Source: an uncultured Halanaerobiales bacterium (lineage in GTDB: Bacteria; Bacillota; Halanaerobiia; Halanaerobiales; M55B127). From it: a stretch of 64,000 nt of DNA. The stretch's first letter is position 1. Each line of letters begins with the position of its first letter. Made by a program: the position numbers and the translations under genes. Below the pieces are notes generated by a model, which worked only from the letters and a program-made list of their open reading frames with translations, searched no databases and was not told where the DNA came from. The stretch is taken from NCBI GenBank assembly GCA_913055675.1, contig CAJXKY010000006.1:1-64000 (forward strand), given 5' to 3'. Positions 35,325 through 44,447 of the stretch are shown here, piece by piece.

Positions 35325-36107
35325 TTATAAATATACTTTATATTCTCCAGTTTCATGAGCTCCCGTACCTTTTTCATATTTACCTTCACTATTAAGTTTA
35401 AAGATGAATTTGTAAACTCCCTTTAGATAACTTAGATTAATTATTGGATCATAATGACTAGACAATAAACATTTCATTTTATTATATCTCTTTATTATTT
35501 TTTCAAGAGAAAATAAGTATTTTGTTAGATCGATATTATCAGTATCTAGATATAGAGGACCTTTATATAATAGATCTCCTGCAAAAAGATAATCCTTGCT
35601 TAAGTCATAAAAACAAAGATGATCATCAGTATGACCTGGAGCATCAATAACCTCTACTTTTCTATTCCCCATTTCAAAGGTGTCTCCTTCTTCTAATTCA
35701 ATACCTCTATTAGATTTTTCTAGGTTAAATTCATTAATATTATAATTGGGAGGTAATAACTCATTATCTACATCCCTGAGAACCTTTTCCCGAATTTCTA
35801 CTATCGGTTCTTCAACTCCATTTTTAAAATAATAATTAGACTTTTTGCTAAGATAAACTTCTTTAAATTTATCAATATTACCAATATGATCCCAATGCAT
35901 ATGGGTTATTAACAACTTTATTTTCTTATTGTCTATTTTTTTCACAACATCTTTAATATTATAAATACCTATCCCACAGTCAATTAAAATATTATATCTA
36001 TCTCCAATTAACAAATATGAATTAAACTTTTCCCAGTGCTTATTCTCACTTATTATATAGGTTTCTTGATCTAACTTTTTTATTTCAAACCAGTCCAACA
36101 ACTTCAC
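35325..36107 (-). CDS. Metallo-beta-lactamase-fold hydrolase
   Basis: 260 residues. The zinc motif THMHWDHIGNI is near residue 70, further ligands are in DAPGHTDDHLCFYD, LFAGDLLYKGPLYLDTD and LSSHYDP. This is a glyoxalase-II-like arrangement. The GTG at 36107 is very close to its GGAG; TTG codons at 36101 or 36098 are better spaced. Substrate unknown. Confidence 0.85.
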   Translation of the reverse strand: MKLLDWFEIKKLDQETYIISENKHWEKFNSYLLIGDRYNILIDCGIGIYNIKDVVKKIDNKKIKLLITHMHWDHIGNIDKFKEVYLSKKSNYYFKNGVEEPIVEIREKVLRDVDNELLPPNYNINEFNLEKSNRGIELEEGDTFEMGNRKVEVIDAPGHTDDHLCFYDLSKDYLFAGDLLYKGPLYLDTDNIDLTKYLFSLEKIIKRYNKMKCLLSSHYDPIINLSYLKGVYKFIFKLNSEGKYEKGTGAHETGEYKVYL

Positions 36108-36127
36108 TCCTTGTTCACTTTAAATTT

Positions 36128-36889
36128 TTATCTGATCGGATTTTGGGTAGTGCAGGGTAAATTAACACAGCATTTACCACAGACATCTGCAACATCTAAG
36201 TCACTGTGATGATCCATATTTTCCAAACAAAGATCATAACAAATAAACCTATCGAAACTATTACGTTTTAAAGCTTCTGTAACACAGCGATCTGCGCAAA
36301 TCCCACAGCTGCCATCTTTTTTATATAGACAGTATTCTACATCTTTTCTCTTGGTAGGGGGAAGCTTTAAGTCAGTTATAATGCTCCCTACCCTACCAGC
36401 ACAACCTTTTTCAGTAATCAGCATATTGTTAATACCAAAAGTACCTAGTCCCGCAATATAAGCGGCATGGCGGTGTGACCAATCACTGATTAGTTCTTCC
36501 TCTTTAAAATTATGGGTTGCCGCTATAACTGTAGATTCAAAGCCTTCTTTCCTAAGAAGTTGTTTAATATGTTTATTTAACTCCGATATCAATTGGTTGG
36601 TCTCTATATAGGCTACTGCCCATTCTTTTGAACTCAACCTTTTCTCTATGTTGGATTTATTTATTCTTTCTGTAAATGGTAAAAAGAACGTAATTACTGT
36701 TTTTGCCTTATCTAACAAATCAGTGGGTAAAGAATGAGTAGGAGATATAATCTCTTTCATCTTTAAGAACAAAGGATCTTTAGCATCTGCATAGGCAGTT
36801 AATGGCGTTCTCCAGGTGCTTTTTATCTCATCGCGGTCAGCATAATTTTTTACGTATTCTTTTATTGATGCTTCAATTTTTTCTTTCAT
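36128..36889 (-). CDS. Ferredoxin-type protein related to epoxyqueuosine reductase
   Basis: 253 residues. The C-terminal part has two cysteine groups, CGICADRCVTEAL and CGKCCVNLPC, plus CLYKKDGSC, fitting two 4Fe-4S clusters. The N-terminal part includes FFLPFTERINKSN, SHRHAAYIAGLGTFGINNMLIT and GCAGRVGSIIT, as in QueG-like proteins. It lacks the HEAT repeats and full length (about 380) of true QueG. It belongs to the shorter anaerobe relatives of unknown reaction; they probably act in a corrinoid or redox step. Complete gene. Confidence 0.8.
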   Translation of the reverse strand: MKEKIEASIKEYVKNYADRDEIKSTWRTPLTAYADAKDPLFLKMKEIISPTHSLPTDLLDKAKTVITFFLPFTERINKSNIEKRLSSKEWAVAYIETNQLISELNKHIKQLLRKEGFESTVIAATHNFKEEELISDWSHRHAAYIAGLGTFGINNMLITEKGCAGRVGSIITDLKLPPTKRKDVEYCLYKKDGSCGICADRCVTEALKRNSFDRFICYDLCLENMDHHSDLDVADVCGKCCVNLPCTTQNPIR

Positions 36890-36924
36890 AATATATTACC
36901 TCTTTTTGCTTTACTACTATCTTA

Positions 36925-37284
36925 TTAAACCCGTTCCAAATTTTCTTTTGTTAATTCACTTCTTTTATCTCCGGTGTTCAATGTATCTTTTGCTTCAAAT
37001 AACATAATCTTTGTTTCTTTTTCAGCATAGGGTTTGTGTTCAACACCTTTTGGAACTATAATCATTTCTCCTTCTTGGACAGTCTCTTGACTATTTCTGT
37101 ATTTCATTATTAATTCACCCTCTACTACATAGAAAAGTTCATCATTTTCCTGGTGAGTGTGATATTCAAAGTTTCCTTGTATTTTGGCAAGTTTAACATC
37201 CATATCATTTACAGACCCAATTATCTTAGGGTCCCACTGATTATCTATTAATACATATTTTTCCTTTAAAGATATTTTATTCAC
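36925..37284 (-). CDS. Cupin-domain protein
   Basis: About 119 residues from the GTG at 37284, 7 bases after AGGGG. A more upstream ATG at 37320 would overlap the small gene behind it and lacks a ribosome site. One cupin barrel: FEYHTHQENDELFYVVEGEL (metal motif 1, two His and Glu) and EMIIVPKGVEHKPYAE (motif 2). Single-domain cupins of this kind bind metals and small ligands; function unknown. Confidence 0.85.
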   Translation of the reverse strand: MNKISLKEKYVLIDNQWDPKIIGSVNDMDVKLAKIQGNFEYHTHQENDELFYVVEGELIMKYRNSQETVQEGEMIIVPKGVEHKPYAEKETKIMLFEAKDTLNTGDKRSELTKENLERV

Positions 37285-37309
37285 TCTAACACCCCTAATT
37301 GATACTAAT

Positions 37310-37468
37310 TTAAAGTTCAATATTAAATTTTTCTAGTTCTTCTTTTCCTACTTGAGATACATACCAAACCTTTTTTTTGCCCTCACCTTTTTCAATTAGC
37401 CAACCTACTTCTTTACAGTACTCAATAAATTGAGCTCCAATTGAAAAAATATCTGCAACTTTTTTCAC
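37310..37468 (-). CDS. Small winged-helix-like protein, 52 residues
   Basis: GTG start with AAGGAG 5 bases upstream; stop TAA at 37310. The protein begins MKKVADIFSIGAQFIEYCK, continues VGWLIEKGEGKKKVWYVS and ends EELEKFNIEL. The pattern helix, Gly-Trp-Leu, charged hairpin and Tyr-Val-Ser resembles the wing of a small winged-helix domain, but this is a guess. The strong ribosome site and tight spacing (25 bases) to the cupin gene suggest a real co-transcribed gene. Confidence 0.6.
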   Translation of the reverse strand: MKKVADIFSIGAQFIEYCKEVGWLIEKGEGKKKVWYVSQVGKEELEKFNIEL

Positions 37469-37545
37469 TTTTTCTCCTTCTTTCTTTTGAATTTAGATCA
37501 CAACACCTTATTTAGTGAAAATAGTATCAGGATATATTAAAAGAT

Positions 37546-38211
37546 TTACTCAAATATTTTTAATTCACCCTGATTAGTACCCATAATTACTTTATCAGCC
37601 ATATCAACAAATAGTCCTGTTTCAACAACACCCGGTAGTTCATTGAGCTCATTATTTAATTTCTTTGGATTTTCAATTTCTTCAAAGTTACAGTCAATTA
37701 TATAATTATGGTTATCAGTATTGAAGTTTTCTCCATTTTCTTTTCTTAACTTAGGTTGACAGTCAAACTTTTCAAGATTAATTAATGTTTTATCCGCCCC
37801 GAAATGAACAACTTCTACCGGTAAAGGAAATGCTCCTAATTTGTCTACTATTTTTGATTCATCAACAATAATAATTAATTTTTTACTATGATGTGCAACT
37901 ATTTTTTCACGTACGAGGGCACCACCACCACCTTTAATTAAGTTTAAATTTGCATCAACTTCGTCGGCTCCATCAATTGTAAGGTCTATATACTTAACAT
38001 CAGCTAAACTGACAAGGGGAATATTTGATTCTTCAGCAAGTTTTTTAGTCTCTTCTGAGGTCGGTACTGCTCTAATATTTAGTCCATCTGCAACCATTTG
38101 ACCAACTTTTTTTACTGCCCAATAAGCTGTTGAACCTGTCCCTAAACCTACTACCATACCATCTTTAACATATTCAGCTGCTTTTTCACCGGCAATTTGC
38201 TTTGCTTTCAT
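37546..38211 (-). CDS. rpiA: Ribose-5-phosphate isomerase A
   Basis: 221 residues from the ATG at 38211, 8 bases after GGAGG. A TTG at 38226 overlaps that site and can be dismissed. Motifs: VVGLGTGSTAYWAVKK, AVPTSEETKKLA, LTIDGADEVDANLNLIKGGGGALVREK (active-site Asp, Lys, Glu) and VVHFGADKTL. It interconverts ribose-5- and ribulose-5-phosphate in the pentose phosphate route. Normal length. Stands alone. Confidence 0.95.
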   Translation of the reverse strand: MKAKQIAGEKAAEYVKDGMVVGLGTGSTAYWAVKKVGQMVADGLNIRAVPTSEETKKLAEESNIPLVSLADVKYIDLTIDGADEVDANLNLIKGGGGALVREKIVAHHSKKLIIIVDESKIVDKLGAFPLPVEVVHFGADKTLINLEKFDCQPKLRKENGENFNTDNHNYIIDCNFEEIENPKKLNNELNELPGVVETGLFVDMADKVIMGTNQGELKIFE

Positions 38212-38284
38212 TTTACATTCCTCCAATTAATTATATTTAATATAGTTTAATTATACTACTTTTAAGTTACCTTTTGTTATTAAA

Positions 38285-40294
38285 TCAAAAAATATATTCA
38301 TTTTCCTTTAGATACTTCAGACCATAATTCGTAATTGAAGTACCTGCTCTACCTTTTGTTATTTGAACCATCTCTTTTTCCGCTAATTTATGCAATAATT
38401 TTCTGATTTCCACCTCAGATATATCATAATAATTATGTGTGAAATCTTTTTTTAAACTTCTGCGCCCAGTATTTTCATCTTTTTCATTTAACCAATATAA
38501 TCTTTTTAAAAGAAGAATCTCTGTTTTAGGGGTGTTCGTTTCTGTTTTTAAATAATCTGGTAAATTTATAAAAGAAAGTTCGTTTTCTTCTACTGTGATC
38601 ATATACTTTATGGTATTTATTAATTCTCTTACATTACCTGGCCAATTATAATTATTTAAAAAATCTCTTAAATCTTTAGTGAGATTTCTATGTTCCCCCC
38701 ATTTGTCTAGGTAATATTTTGTCAATCTTAAGATATCATTTTTTCTTTCCGTTAAGGATGGTACCTTGATTTGAAATACATTTAATCTGTAAAACAAGTC
38801 TTTTCTAAATTTACCCTGGTTCATTAATTTAAATAAGTCCTGATTAGTAGCTGCTATTATTCTCGTATCAATAGATACAATGGAGTTACCACCTAACCTC
38901 ATAATTTCTTTTTCCTCAATTGCCCTTAATAATCTAGCCTGAAGGTTTAGTGGAAGATCTCCAATTTCATCTAAAAAGATTGTTCCTCCGTTAGCCTGTT
39001 CAAAAAGTCCTATTTTACCACCTTTTCGAGCCCCAGTAAAAGCCCCTTCTTCATAACCAAAGAGTTCTGATTCCAATAAGTTTTCCGGTAAGGTAGCACA
39101 ATTAATAGCAACAAATGGTTCTCGACTGCGGTGTGAATAGTTATGGATTGCTCCTGCATATAGTTCCTTTCCGGTACCGCTTTCTCCTAAAAGGAGAACT
39201 GTCGAATCTGTTCTAGCAATTTTTTTGCTAATCTCTTTAGATTTTTTGATCGGATCACTTTGTCCTATAATATCATCAAATTGATATTCGGTATAATGGC
39301 CTTTCCCGATTAGCTGTTTATGGACTTTTTGTTGAGTCTCTACCATTTCACGATAAGGTGACACTATTATTATTTTACCATAAAACTGTTTATCAAATTC
39401 AACTGATTTTACTGTAAAAACTAATTCTTTACCATCTATTTTCACCAGCTTGTCCTTAACTTCTCTTTCGTTTAGAATGAAATCAAATTTATTTGAGCGA
39501 TTTAGTAATATCTTGATATCTTTACCGGAAATGTTTTTTTTGTCTAAATTTAATATCTTCTTAGCTTTATAATTAATTAATTCTATTTGATTTCCTTTAT
39601 CTGTTATTATGACTCCACTTAACAATTCATCTAAAAGCAGTTCCCATTGGTTTAATAATACTCTCCTGTTTTCCCAACCATAATCAAAACCATACCAAAT
39701 AGTTGGTACTTTAATTAAGTATCTTTTTATAATCTTTTCTGCCCTTACACTATCGATTCTTAAAATTGAAAGTATATCCAATACATTTGAAATATCAAAA
39801 ACTCTATTGCCTATTAAAATGATTTCAGCATCTATTTCCGGCAAAAATTCATATGGCTCATTTTCGGGTACTATTATATAATCTATATCTTCAGGATAGT
39901 CATTTTTCCCTTCATAGAAAGGAAAAAATTTAACATCTGTGATACCTAGTTGATATAATAAGGCCATAGTCTCATTGGCCATGTACTGATTGATATTTGC
40001 TACTAACGCTTTTTTACCAGCCGGGATCTCTCTCACTTTATTTAAAGCTTCTTTAGTAATTGTTCTTTTCATCATCAAAGTAGGAGCATCACATTTAATT
40101 TTATCTACCAACATATTTAAAATCTCAGGGTCAGTATATAAAATCAAATCAGTATCATAAACAGCTGGTATAACTTCCATCTCAGGATTCCTGTATTCAA
40201 TGCTAAAAAGATCAGAAAAAATCTTTTCTAATTCATTTTTAAAAAAAATAGAAACCTGTTCATCAATAGCTAAAACAGTTATCTTATTTTTCAT
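38285..40294 (-). CDS. Sigma-54-dependent transcriptional activator with PrpR-like N-terminus and C-terminal winged helix
   Basis: About 669 residues from the ATG at 40294 (AAAAGG 8 bases upstream). Order: PrpR_N-like sensor (1-200), PAS domain (about 215-310, [19 protein letters not shown]), AAA+ domain with Walker [12 protein letters not shown], the sigma-54 contact loop [10 protein letters not shown], Walker [15 protein letters not shown] and the arginine-finger region [11 protein letters not shown]. The end does not carry the usual Fis helix-turn-helix; [28 protein letters not shown] looks like a winged helix. It is divergent from glnA, which has a sigma-54 promoter, so glnA is the likely target. 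Confidence 0.88.
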   Translation of the reverse strand: MKNKITVLAIDEQVSIFFKNELEKIFSDLFSIEYRNPEMEVIPAVYDTDLILYTDPEILNMLVDKIKCDAPTLMMKRTITKEALNKVREIPAGKKALVANINQYMANETMALLYQLGITDVKFFPFYEGKNDYPEDIDYIIVPENEPYEFLPEIDAEIILIGNRVFDISNVLDILSILRIDSVRAEKIIKRYLIKVPTIWYGFDYGWENRRVLLNQWELLLDELLSGVIITDKGNQIELINYKAKKILNLDKKNISGKDIKILLNRSNKFDFILNEREVKDKLVKIDGKELVFTVKSVEFDKQFYGKIIIVSPYREMVETQQKVHKQLIGKGHYTEYQFDDIIGQSDPIKKSKEISKKIARTDSTVLLLGESGTGKELYAGAIHNYSHRSREPFVAINCATLPENLLESELFGYEEGAFTGARKGGKIGLFEQANGGTIFLDEIGDLPLNLQARLLRAIEEKEIMRLGGNSIVSIDTRIIAATNQDLFKLMNQGKFRKDLFYRLNVFQIKVPSLTERKNDILRLTKYYLDKWGEHRNLTKDLRDFLNNYNWPGNVRELINTIKYMITVEENELSFINLPDYLKTETNTPKTEILLLKRLYWLNEKDENTGRRSLKKDFTHNYYDISEVEIRKLLHKLAEKEMVQITKGRAGTSITNYGLKYLKENEYIF

Positions 40295-40428
40295 TCCTAT
40301 CACCTTTTCCTAATCAATAATGGGATTACAATTGCATGTTATATATATTCATCCCATTTATTAATTAATATATTAAACATTAAACCTTGAAATCCCTTTA
40401 ATATTGGCCATCTTTTTCATTGTTATTC

Positions 40429-40444
40429 TGGCATATAATATGCA
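40429..40444 (+). promoter_or_regulatory. Sigma-54 (-24/-12) promoter of glnA
   Basis: TGGCATATAATATGCA. GG and GC are separated by exactly ten bases, as required, and TGGCA plus TGCA match the consensus ends; the central part of the -12 box has one mismatch (ATGC for TTGC). The predicted start lies near 40455, leaving a 39-base leader with GGAGG. The sigma-54 activator gene is adjacent and divergent. Confidence 0.7.
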
Positions 40445-40493
40445 TTATACATAAGTGAATATATTTTTATTATTTTAACTGGAGGTTTTATTA

Positions 40494-41918
40494 ATGTTTG
40501 ATAATTTTAAGGAATTAAAAAAATATGTTGATAAAAATAATGTTAAAACCCTCGATTTTAAGATTCCACAGTTATCAGGAAATTGGAAACACTTGTCTAT
40601 ACCAGCTAGAAACTTAAAACAATCTGTCTTTGAAGAAGGTTTTGGCTTTGATGGATCTAATTATGGTTATGCCAATGTTGAAGCTAGTGACATGGTTTTC
40701 ATTCCAGACCTTACTACCGCCTTTATTGATCCATTTTGGGAAGAAAAAACTCTAGCTTTTCTTGGTAGAATTTATGAAATAGATGAAGATGATGAAAAAC
40801 CATTCCAGAGTGAATCCAGAAATGTTTTACTTCGCTCTTTAGAATATATGCGTGAAAACGATCATGCTGATAAATTTATACTAGGTCCTGAATTTGAATA
40901 CTACGTCTTTGACGAAGTTTATTACTGGAATCAAAGTCATAACTCTGGTTTTAATGTCTATTCTAGACAAGCGGAATGGGGCCGCGATAACTTTGATGGT
41001 TACAAAGTTAATTCCAAAAAAGGTTATCACCTTGATTCTCCTCATGATAGAGACAAGGATTTACGTTCTGCAATCTCATTAGCTTTAGAAGATCTTGGTA
41101 TTGGAGTAAAATATCATCACCATGAAGTAGGTGGTCCAGGACAACATGAAATAGAAGTAGAACGGGTTGCTGCAGAAAAAATGGCAGATGATACGATGAA
41201 AGTTAAGTATTTTATCAAAAATATGGCACTACAGCGTGGTAAAACAGCAACTTTTATGCCTAAACCACTCCATGGAGAAGCAGGTAATGGCTTCCATGTA
41301 CATATGCAACTTTTTAAAGATGGAGAAACCCTCTTTAGCGGTGATTCAAATAATTATGCTGGACTCTCAGAACAGGCTCTCTATTTCATGGGAGGAATTT
41401 TAGAGCACACTCCTGCATTAATGGGACTAGCTGCCCCTTCTACCAATTCTTATCGAAGACTCGTTAGCGGTTATGAAGCTCCTGTATCAATCTGTTTTTC
41501 TCAAGCTAATCGTTCTGCTGTTATCAGGATACCTGGATATGCTACTAGCCCTCAAGATAAAAGATTCGAATTTAGACCTGGTGATGCTTCCGGAAATTCA
41601 TATTTAACTTATGCAGCACTCTTAATGGCGGGATTAGATGGAATTGAAAACCAAATCAACCCCATGAATTTAGGTTATGGTCCTATCGATAAAAATATAT
41701 ATGATTTATCTGAAGAAGAAAAAGATAATTTAGGATTTTTACCTAAAGATTTAGAAGAAGCAATTGAGGCATTAGAAAACGATCATGACTTCCTGCTTAA
41801 AGGAAATGTTTTCTCTGAAAATTTAATTGAAACCTGGCTTGAAAGTAAAAAAGAAGAATCTAAAGCTATATATGATAGACCAACTCCAGATGAATACAAA
41901 TTATATTTTGATGTTTAA
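40494..41918 (+). CDS. glnA: Glutamine synthetase, type I
   Basis: 474 residues. GFGFDGSNYGYANVEASDM at about 49-67, GPEFEYYVFDEV (metal Glu), VGGPGQHEIEVE, the ATP/Glu-binding KPLHGEAGNGFHVHMQLF, NSYRRLVSGYEAP and FEFRPGDASGNSYLTYAALLMAG are GS hallmarks. It makes glutamine from glutamate, ammonia and ATP. The adenylylation-type tyrosine segment NLYELP seen in proteobacterial enzymes is replaced by NIYDLSEEE. At 474 residues it is longer than typical Bacillus GlnA (444). The only gene on this strand for 40 kb; under a sigma-54 promoter, with a strong terminator behind it. Confidence 0.93.
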   Translation: MFDNFKELKKYVDKNNVKTLDFKIPQLSGNWKHLSIPARNLKQSVFEEGFGFDGSNYGYANVEASDMVFIPDLTTAFIDPFWEEKTLAFLGRIYEIDEDDEKPFQSESRNVLLRSLEYMRENDHADKFILGPEFEYYVFDEVYYWNQSHNSGFNVYSRQAEWGRDNFDGYKVNSKKGYHLDSPHDRDKDLRSAISLALEDLGIGVKYHHHEVGGPGQHEIEVERVAAEKMADDTMKVKYFIKNMALQRGKTATFMPKPLHGEAGNGFHVHMQLFKDGETLFSGDSNNYAGLSEQALYFMGGILEHTPALMGLAAPSTNSYRRLVSGYEAPVSICFSQANRSAVIRIPGYATSPQDKRFEFRPGDASGNSYLTYAALLMAGLDGIENQINPMNLGYGPIDKNIYDLSEEEKDNLGFLPKDLEEAIEALENDHDFLLKGNVFSENLIETWLESKKEESKAIYDRPTPDEYKLYFDV

Positions 41919-41921
41919 AGC

Positions 41922-41961
41922 AAAAAAAGGTTCCGATTTATTTCAATCGGAACCTTTTTAT
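41922..41961. terminator. Bidirectional terminator after glnA
   Basis: AAAAAGGTTCCGATT pairs perfectly with AATCGGAACCTTTTT around a six-base loop. A-rich left and T-rich right feet let it serve glnA and the convergent hydrolase gene that ends at 42006. Confidence 0.92.
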
Positions 41962-42005
41962 TTTATATGATTTATTAAAATATCTATCTTTATTTAAAAT
42001 TATAA

Positions 42006-42647
42006 TTATTTTACATAATCTAAAACATAAACGGTCTGTTCATCAGGTAGTTTATCTATTTCCACTTCTGAATTATTTACCTTTTCTATTTTTTCAGAGC
42101 TGAAGTTATCTAAAAATTTATCAACACCCTTGATTGGTAAGTCTAGAATATCTGTCTTAAAATGCATCGGAATTACTACTTTAGGATCAAGCTTTTTTAT
42201 GACTTCATAAGCCTGGTTAGCATCGATTGTAAAATGGCCTCCAACTGGTAATAATAAGATGTCAGTATCTTTAAGTTTATCTGCTTGATTACTTGTTAAA
42301 GGATGTCCTAGATCCCCCAGATGGCTGACTTTCATACCATCAAGCTGCATCATAAATATAATGTTTTCTCCTCGCTCGGCTCCCTCAGAATCATCATGAT
42401 AAGTTGAAATACCTTTAATATCCACCTTTTTGTCTTTAAATCCACTAATATTATTCACAACATAAGGTTGTCCTGTTATCGCATTAACAGCATTGTGGTC
42501 AAAATGGTCATGACTGACTGTAACATAATCTGGCTTATCATTGATACTTTTATAGGGCATCTCCTCATTGTAGGGGTCAGTTATTATCTTTGTACCATCA
42601 TCTTTTGTTATCAAAAAAGAAGCTTGTCCCCACCATTTAAATTTCAT
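42006..42647 (-). CDS. Metal-dependent hydrolase, UPF0173 / UlaG-like MBL fold
   Basis: 213 residues from the ATG at 42647, 8 bases after AAGGAGG. MKFKWWGQASFLI, TDPYNEEMPYK, VTVSHDHFDHNAV (zinc motif), ISTYHDDSEG, KVSHLGDLGHPLT and PVGGHFTID are the order seen in the YtkL/UPF0173 group. Some relatives are lactonases, but the substrate is unknown. Single gene, sharing glnA's terminator. Confidence 0.88.
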   Translation of the reverse strand: MKFKWWGQASFLITKDDGTKIITDPYNEEMPYKSINDKPDYVTVSHDHFDHNAVNAITGQPYVVNNISGFKDKKVDIKGISTYHDDSEGAERGENIIFMMQLDGMKVSHLGDLGHPLTSNQADKLKDTDILLLPVGGHFTIDANQAYEVIKKLDPKVVIPMHFKTDILDLPIKGVDKFLDNFSSEKIEKVNNSEVEIDKLPDEQTVYVLDYVK

Positions 42648-42760
42648 TATATCAGCCTCCTTCACTTATATTTTATAATAAAAACACTCTACTTAAAAGT
42701 ATTATTAGATTATTACATTTTGCTTTGAAATTTCATATTTTTATGTAATATTATATTGTT

Positions 42761-43312
42761 TTAAAAAAATAAAAGCATTTGGTTTAACTTAATTATAATT
42801 ATGAAAGATAGGGTGCTTACAAGTGATAATCTTAAATGACTGTTAAAATTAATCTGATACGTTTTATTTATTCTGTAACAGTTAAACAATAAGATACCAA
42901 TAATCAAAATTGGTACTAGATAAAGATTAACTCCTAAAAGTTGTGAAATCCTTGCTTCATCTTGCAGTAGTATACTTTGAGGATAAAAAATTGAAATTAA
43001 ATAGGGAATTAAACGATATAGAAATGGAGTTAAGACAAGATAATAAAGTCTCTGATAGTTAAGCTTTTTTATTAAATAAACTCCTAAAAAAGATTGAATT
43101 AATGTGAAAGAAATTCCAGAAAATATTACGAGAAAATAATCAGTATTATTGGAATATGCTCCTATTATAGGTCTTGTGCCATTAAAATCAAATCCCATAT
43201 CGTACCCAAGAACGGTTCCCATCAAAAAATGTCCGAATTCATGAATGATAATTGTCATAAGTGAAGCGATAAATAAAAATATGTAAATCCTATATTTTTT
43301 AATTAAATGCAT
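42761..43312 (-). CDS. Site-2-protease-like (M50-type) membrane protein
   Basis: 183 residues from the ATG at 43312 (AAGGTG 8 bases upstream). HEFGH in the first long hydrophobic region (TIIIHEFGHFLMGTVLG) is the HExxH zinc site of intramembrane metalloproteases. About five membrane segments. I see no clear distal NPDG-type motif; DEARI near 120 might supply the third ligand. The HEFGH motif is firm, protease activity is inference. Confidence 0.7.
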   Translation of the reverse strand: MHLIKKYRIYIFLFIASLMTIIIHEFGHFLMGTVLGYDMGFDFNGTRPIIGAYSNNTDYFLVIFSGISFTLIQSFLGVYLIKKLNYQRLYYLVLTPFLYRLIPYLISIFYPQSILLQDEARISQLLGVNLYLVPILIIGILLFNCYRINKTYQINFNSHLRLSLVSTLSFIIIIKLNQMLLFF

Positions 43313-43489
43313 TCCAATCACCTTATTTAATTTATTAAAGAAAAATATAATACTCTAATTTATTTATTCAGTATTTCGATAAGTTTATATTTATACTCAT
43401 AATAATCTATTAAAAAGAGAAATAGTTTACCACTATACTCACAAAACATACTCTTGTTTTTTCAAATTCTAAATGATAATATATATTAT

Positions 43490-43858
43490 TTATTCAAAAT
43501 CATAAAGACCTATTTTTATTCCATCAGGATCTGTGATATCTACAAAACGTCCGTTTTCAATGGGAACCGGTCCTTCTATGATCTCTATTCCTTCTTTATT
43601 TAAATATTTTATAGTTTTGTCTAAGTCCTCAACTGCAAACCCCATTTTTATATTAGACTTCCCAGCTCTATCTTCTACACTTTGATCCTTATAATCAACT
43701 AATTCAACAGTATTTCCATTTTCATCCTCTAAAAAGATAATCTCCATATTATCCTGAGGTTTAATCCTTCTGGCTACTTTTAATCCTATAACTTCTTTGT
43801 AAAATTCAAAAGATTTTTCAATATCAGAGACTTCAATAGTATTAAATAAAAACTCCAT
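43490..43858 (-). CDS. VOC-family (glyoxalase/bleomycin-resistance fold) protein
   Basis: 122 residues. FLFNTIEVSDIEKSFEFYKEVIGLKVARR, NMEIIFLEDENGNTVELVDY, MGFAVEDLDKTIKYLNKEGI and GRFVDITDPDGIKIGLYDF make a complete two-module VOC domain with metal-site Glu. It may be a lyase, dioxygenase or binding protein. Its ATG has no ribosome site next to it; GGGGAGG lies about 36 bases upstream, with a 9-bp hairpin (43867-43888) between. Confidence 0.87.
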   Translation of the reverse strand: MEFLFNTIEVSDIEKSFEFYKEVIGLKVARRIKPQDNMEIIFLEDENGNTVELVDYKDQSVEDRAGKSNIKMGFAVEDLDKTIKYLNKEGIEIIEGPVPIENGRFVDITDPDGIKIGLYDFE

Positions 43859-43866
43859 ATTATAAT

Positions 43867-43888
43867 TTAATAGGTAACCCTATTAAAC
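43867..43888. repeat. 9-bp hairpin between a ribosome site and the VOC start codon
   Basis: TTTAATAGG pairs with CCTATTAAA around four bases. It lies between GGGGAGG (about 43894-43900 on the minus strand) and the ATG at 43858. It could bring the two together or hide the start region. Confidence 0.55.
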
Positions 43889-43914
43889 CTACACCTCCCC
43901 TTCTTTATCAGTTT

Positions 43915-44415
43915 TTAATACTCAAACGCCCTTCTTACCCTTGGAATAATAATTTCAAGGCTTAAGGCTACAAACAATGCTTCTAAGAGAAAAACTATAA
44001 GTAAAACCAACGTGGTACCACCGCTAATTGATAAAAGAGCTTTAATTATGGCAGTTCCTAGAAATAAATCTGTCAGATTTATTATAATAATAAAACTAAC
44101 AAGGTTTACTAATGTGAGTATAGTGGTATTAAAAAGAAATCCCTTCTTTTTATTGAATAATTTATATAATATCCAACCTAGAAGAGCATAAAAGAGCACA
44201 AAAAATATTTGTTGAAAGAAAAATAAGAATGTTAAAATTAAAGTGGCTGTTACTAGAGCAAGATAGGCTTTCCATTTGAATCTAGAAATATTAATATAAA
44301 ATACTAGTGGAACAAAGATACTGTTTAATATATTAGTAACTCCTTTAAACAACATAAAAAATACAAAGATTAAGGTTAAACTTAAAGCTGCTTGAGTTAA
44401 GTTTTTTATATGCAC
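43915..44415 (-). CDS. Unknown membrane protein, five to six helices
   Basis: 166 residues, nearly all hydrophobic. Segments are near 10-38, 48-68, 70-84, 97-113, 118-130 and 138-155, ending in EIIIPRVRRAFEY. It resembles small ECF-substrate-component-like or YybS-like proteins in size and layout, but I see no defining motif. GGAAGGGAA lies before the ATG. Next to a methyltransferase gene, 32 bases downstream of it. Confidence 0.6.
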   Translation of the reverse strand: MHIKNLTQAALSLTLIFVFFMLFKGVTNILNSIFVPLVFYINISRFKWKAYLALVTATLILTFLFFFQQIFFVLFYALLGWILYKLFNKKKGFLFNTTILTLVNLVSFIIIINLTDLFLGTAIIKALLSISGGTTLVLLIVFLLEALFVALSLEIIIPRVRRAFEY

Positions 44416-44447
44416 TATTAATTCCCTTCCTTTTTACTTATTACCAA

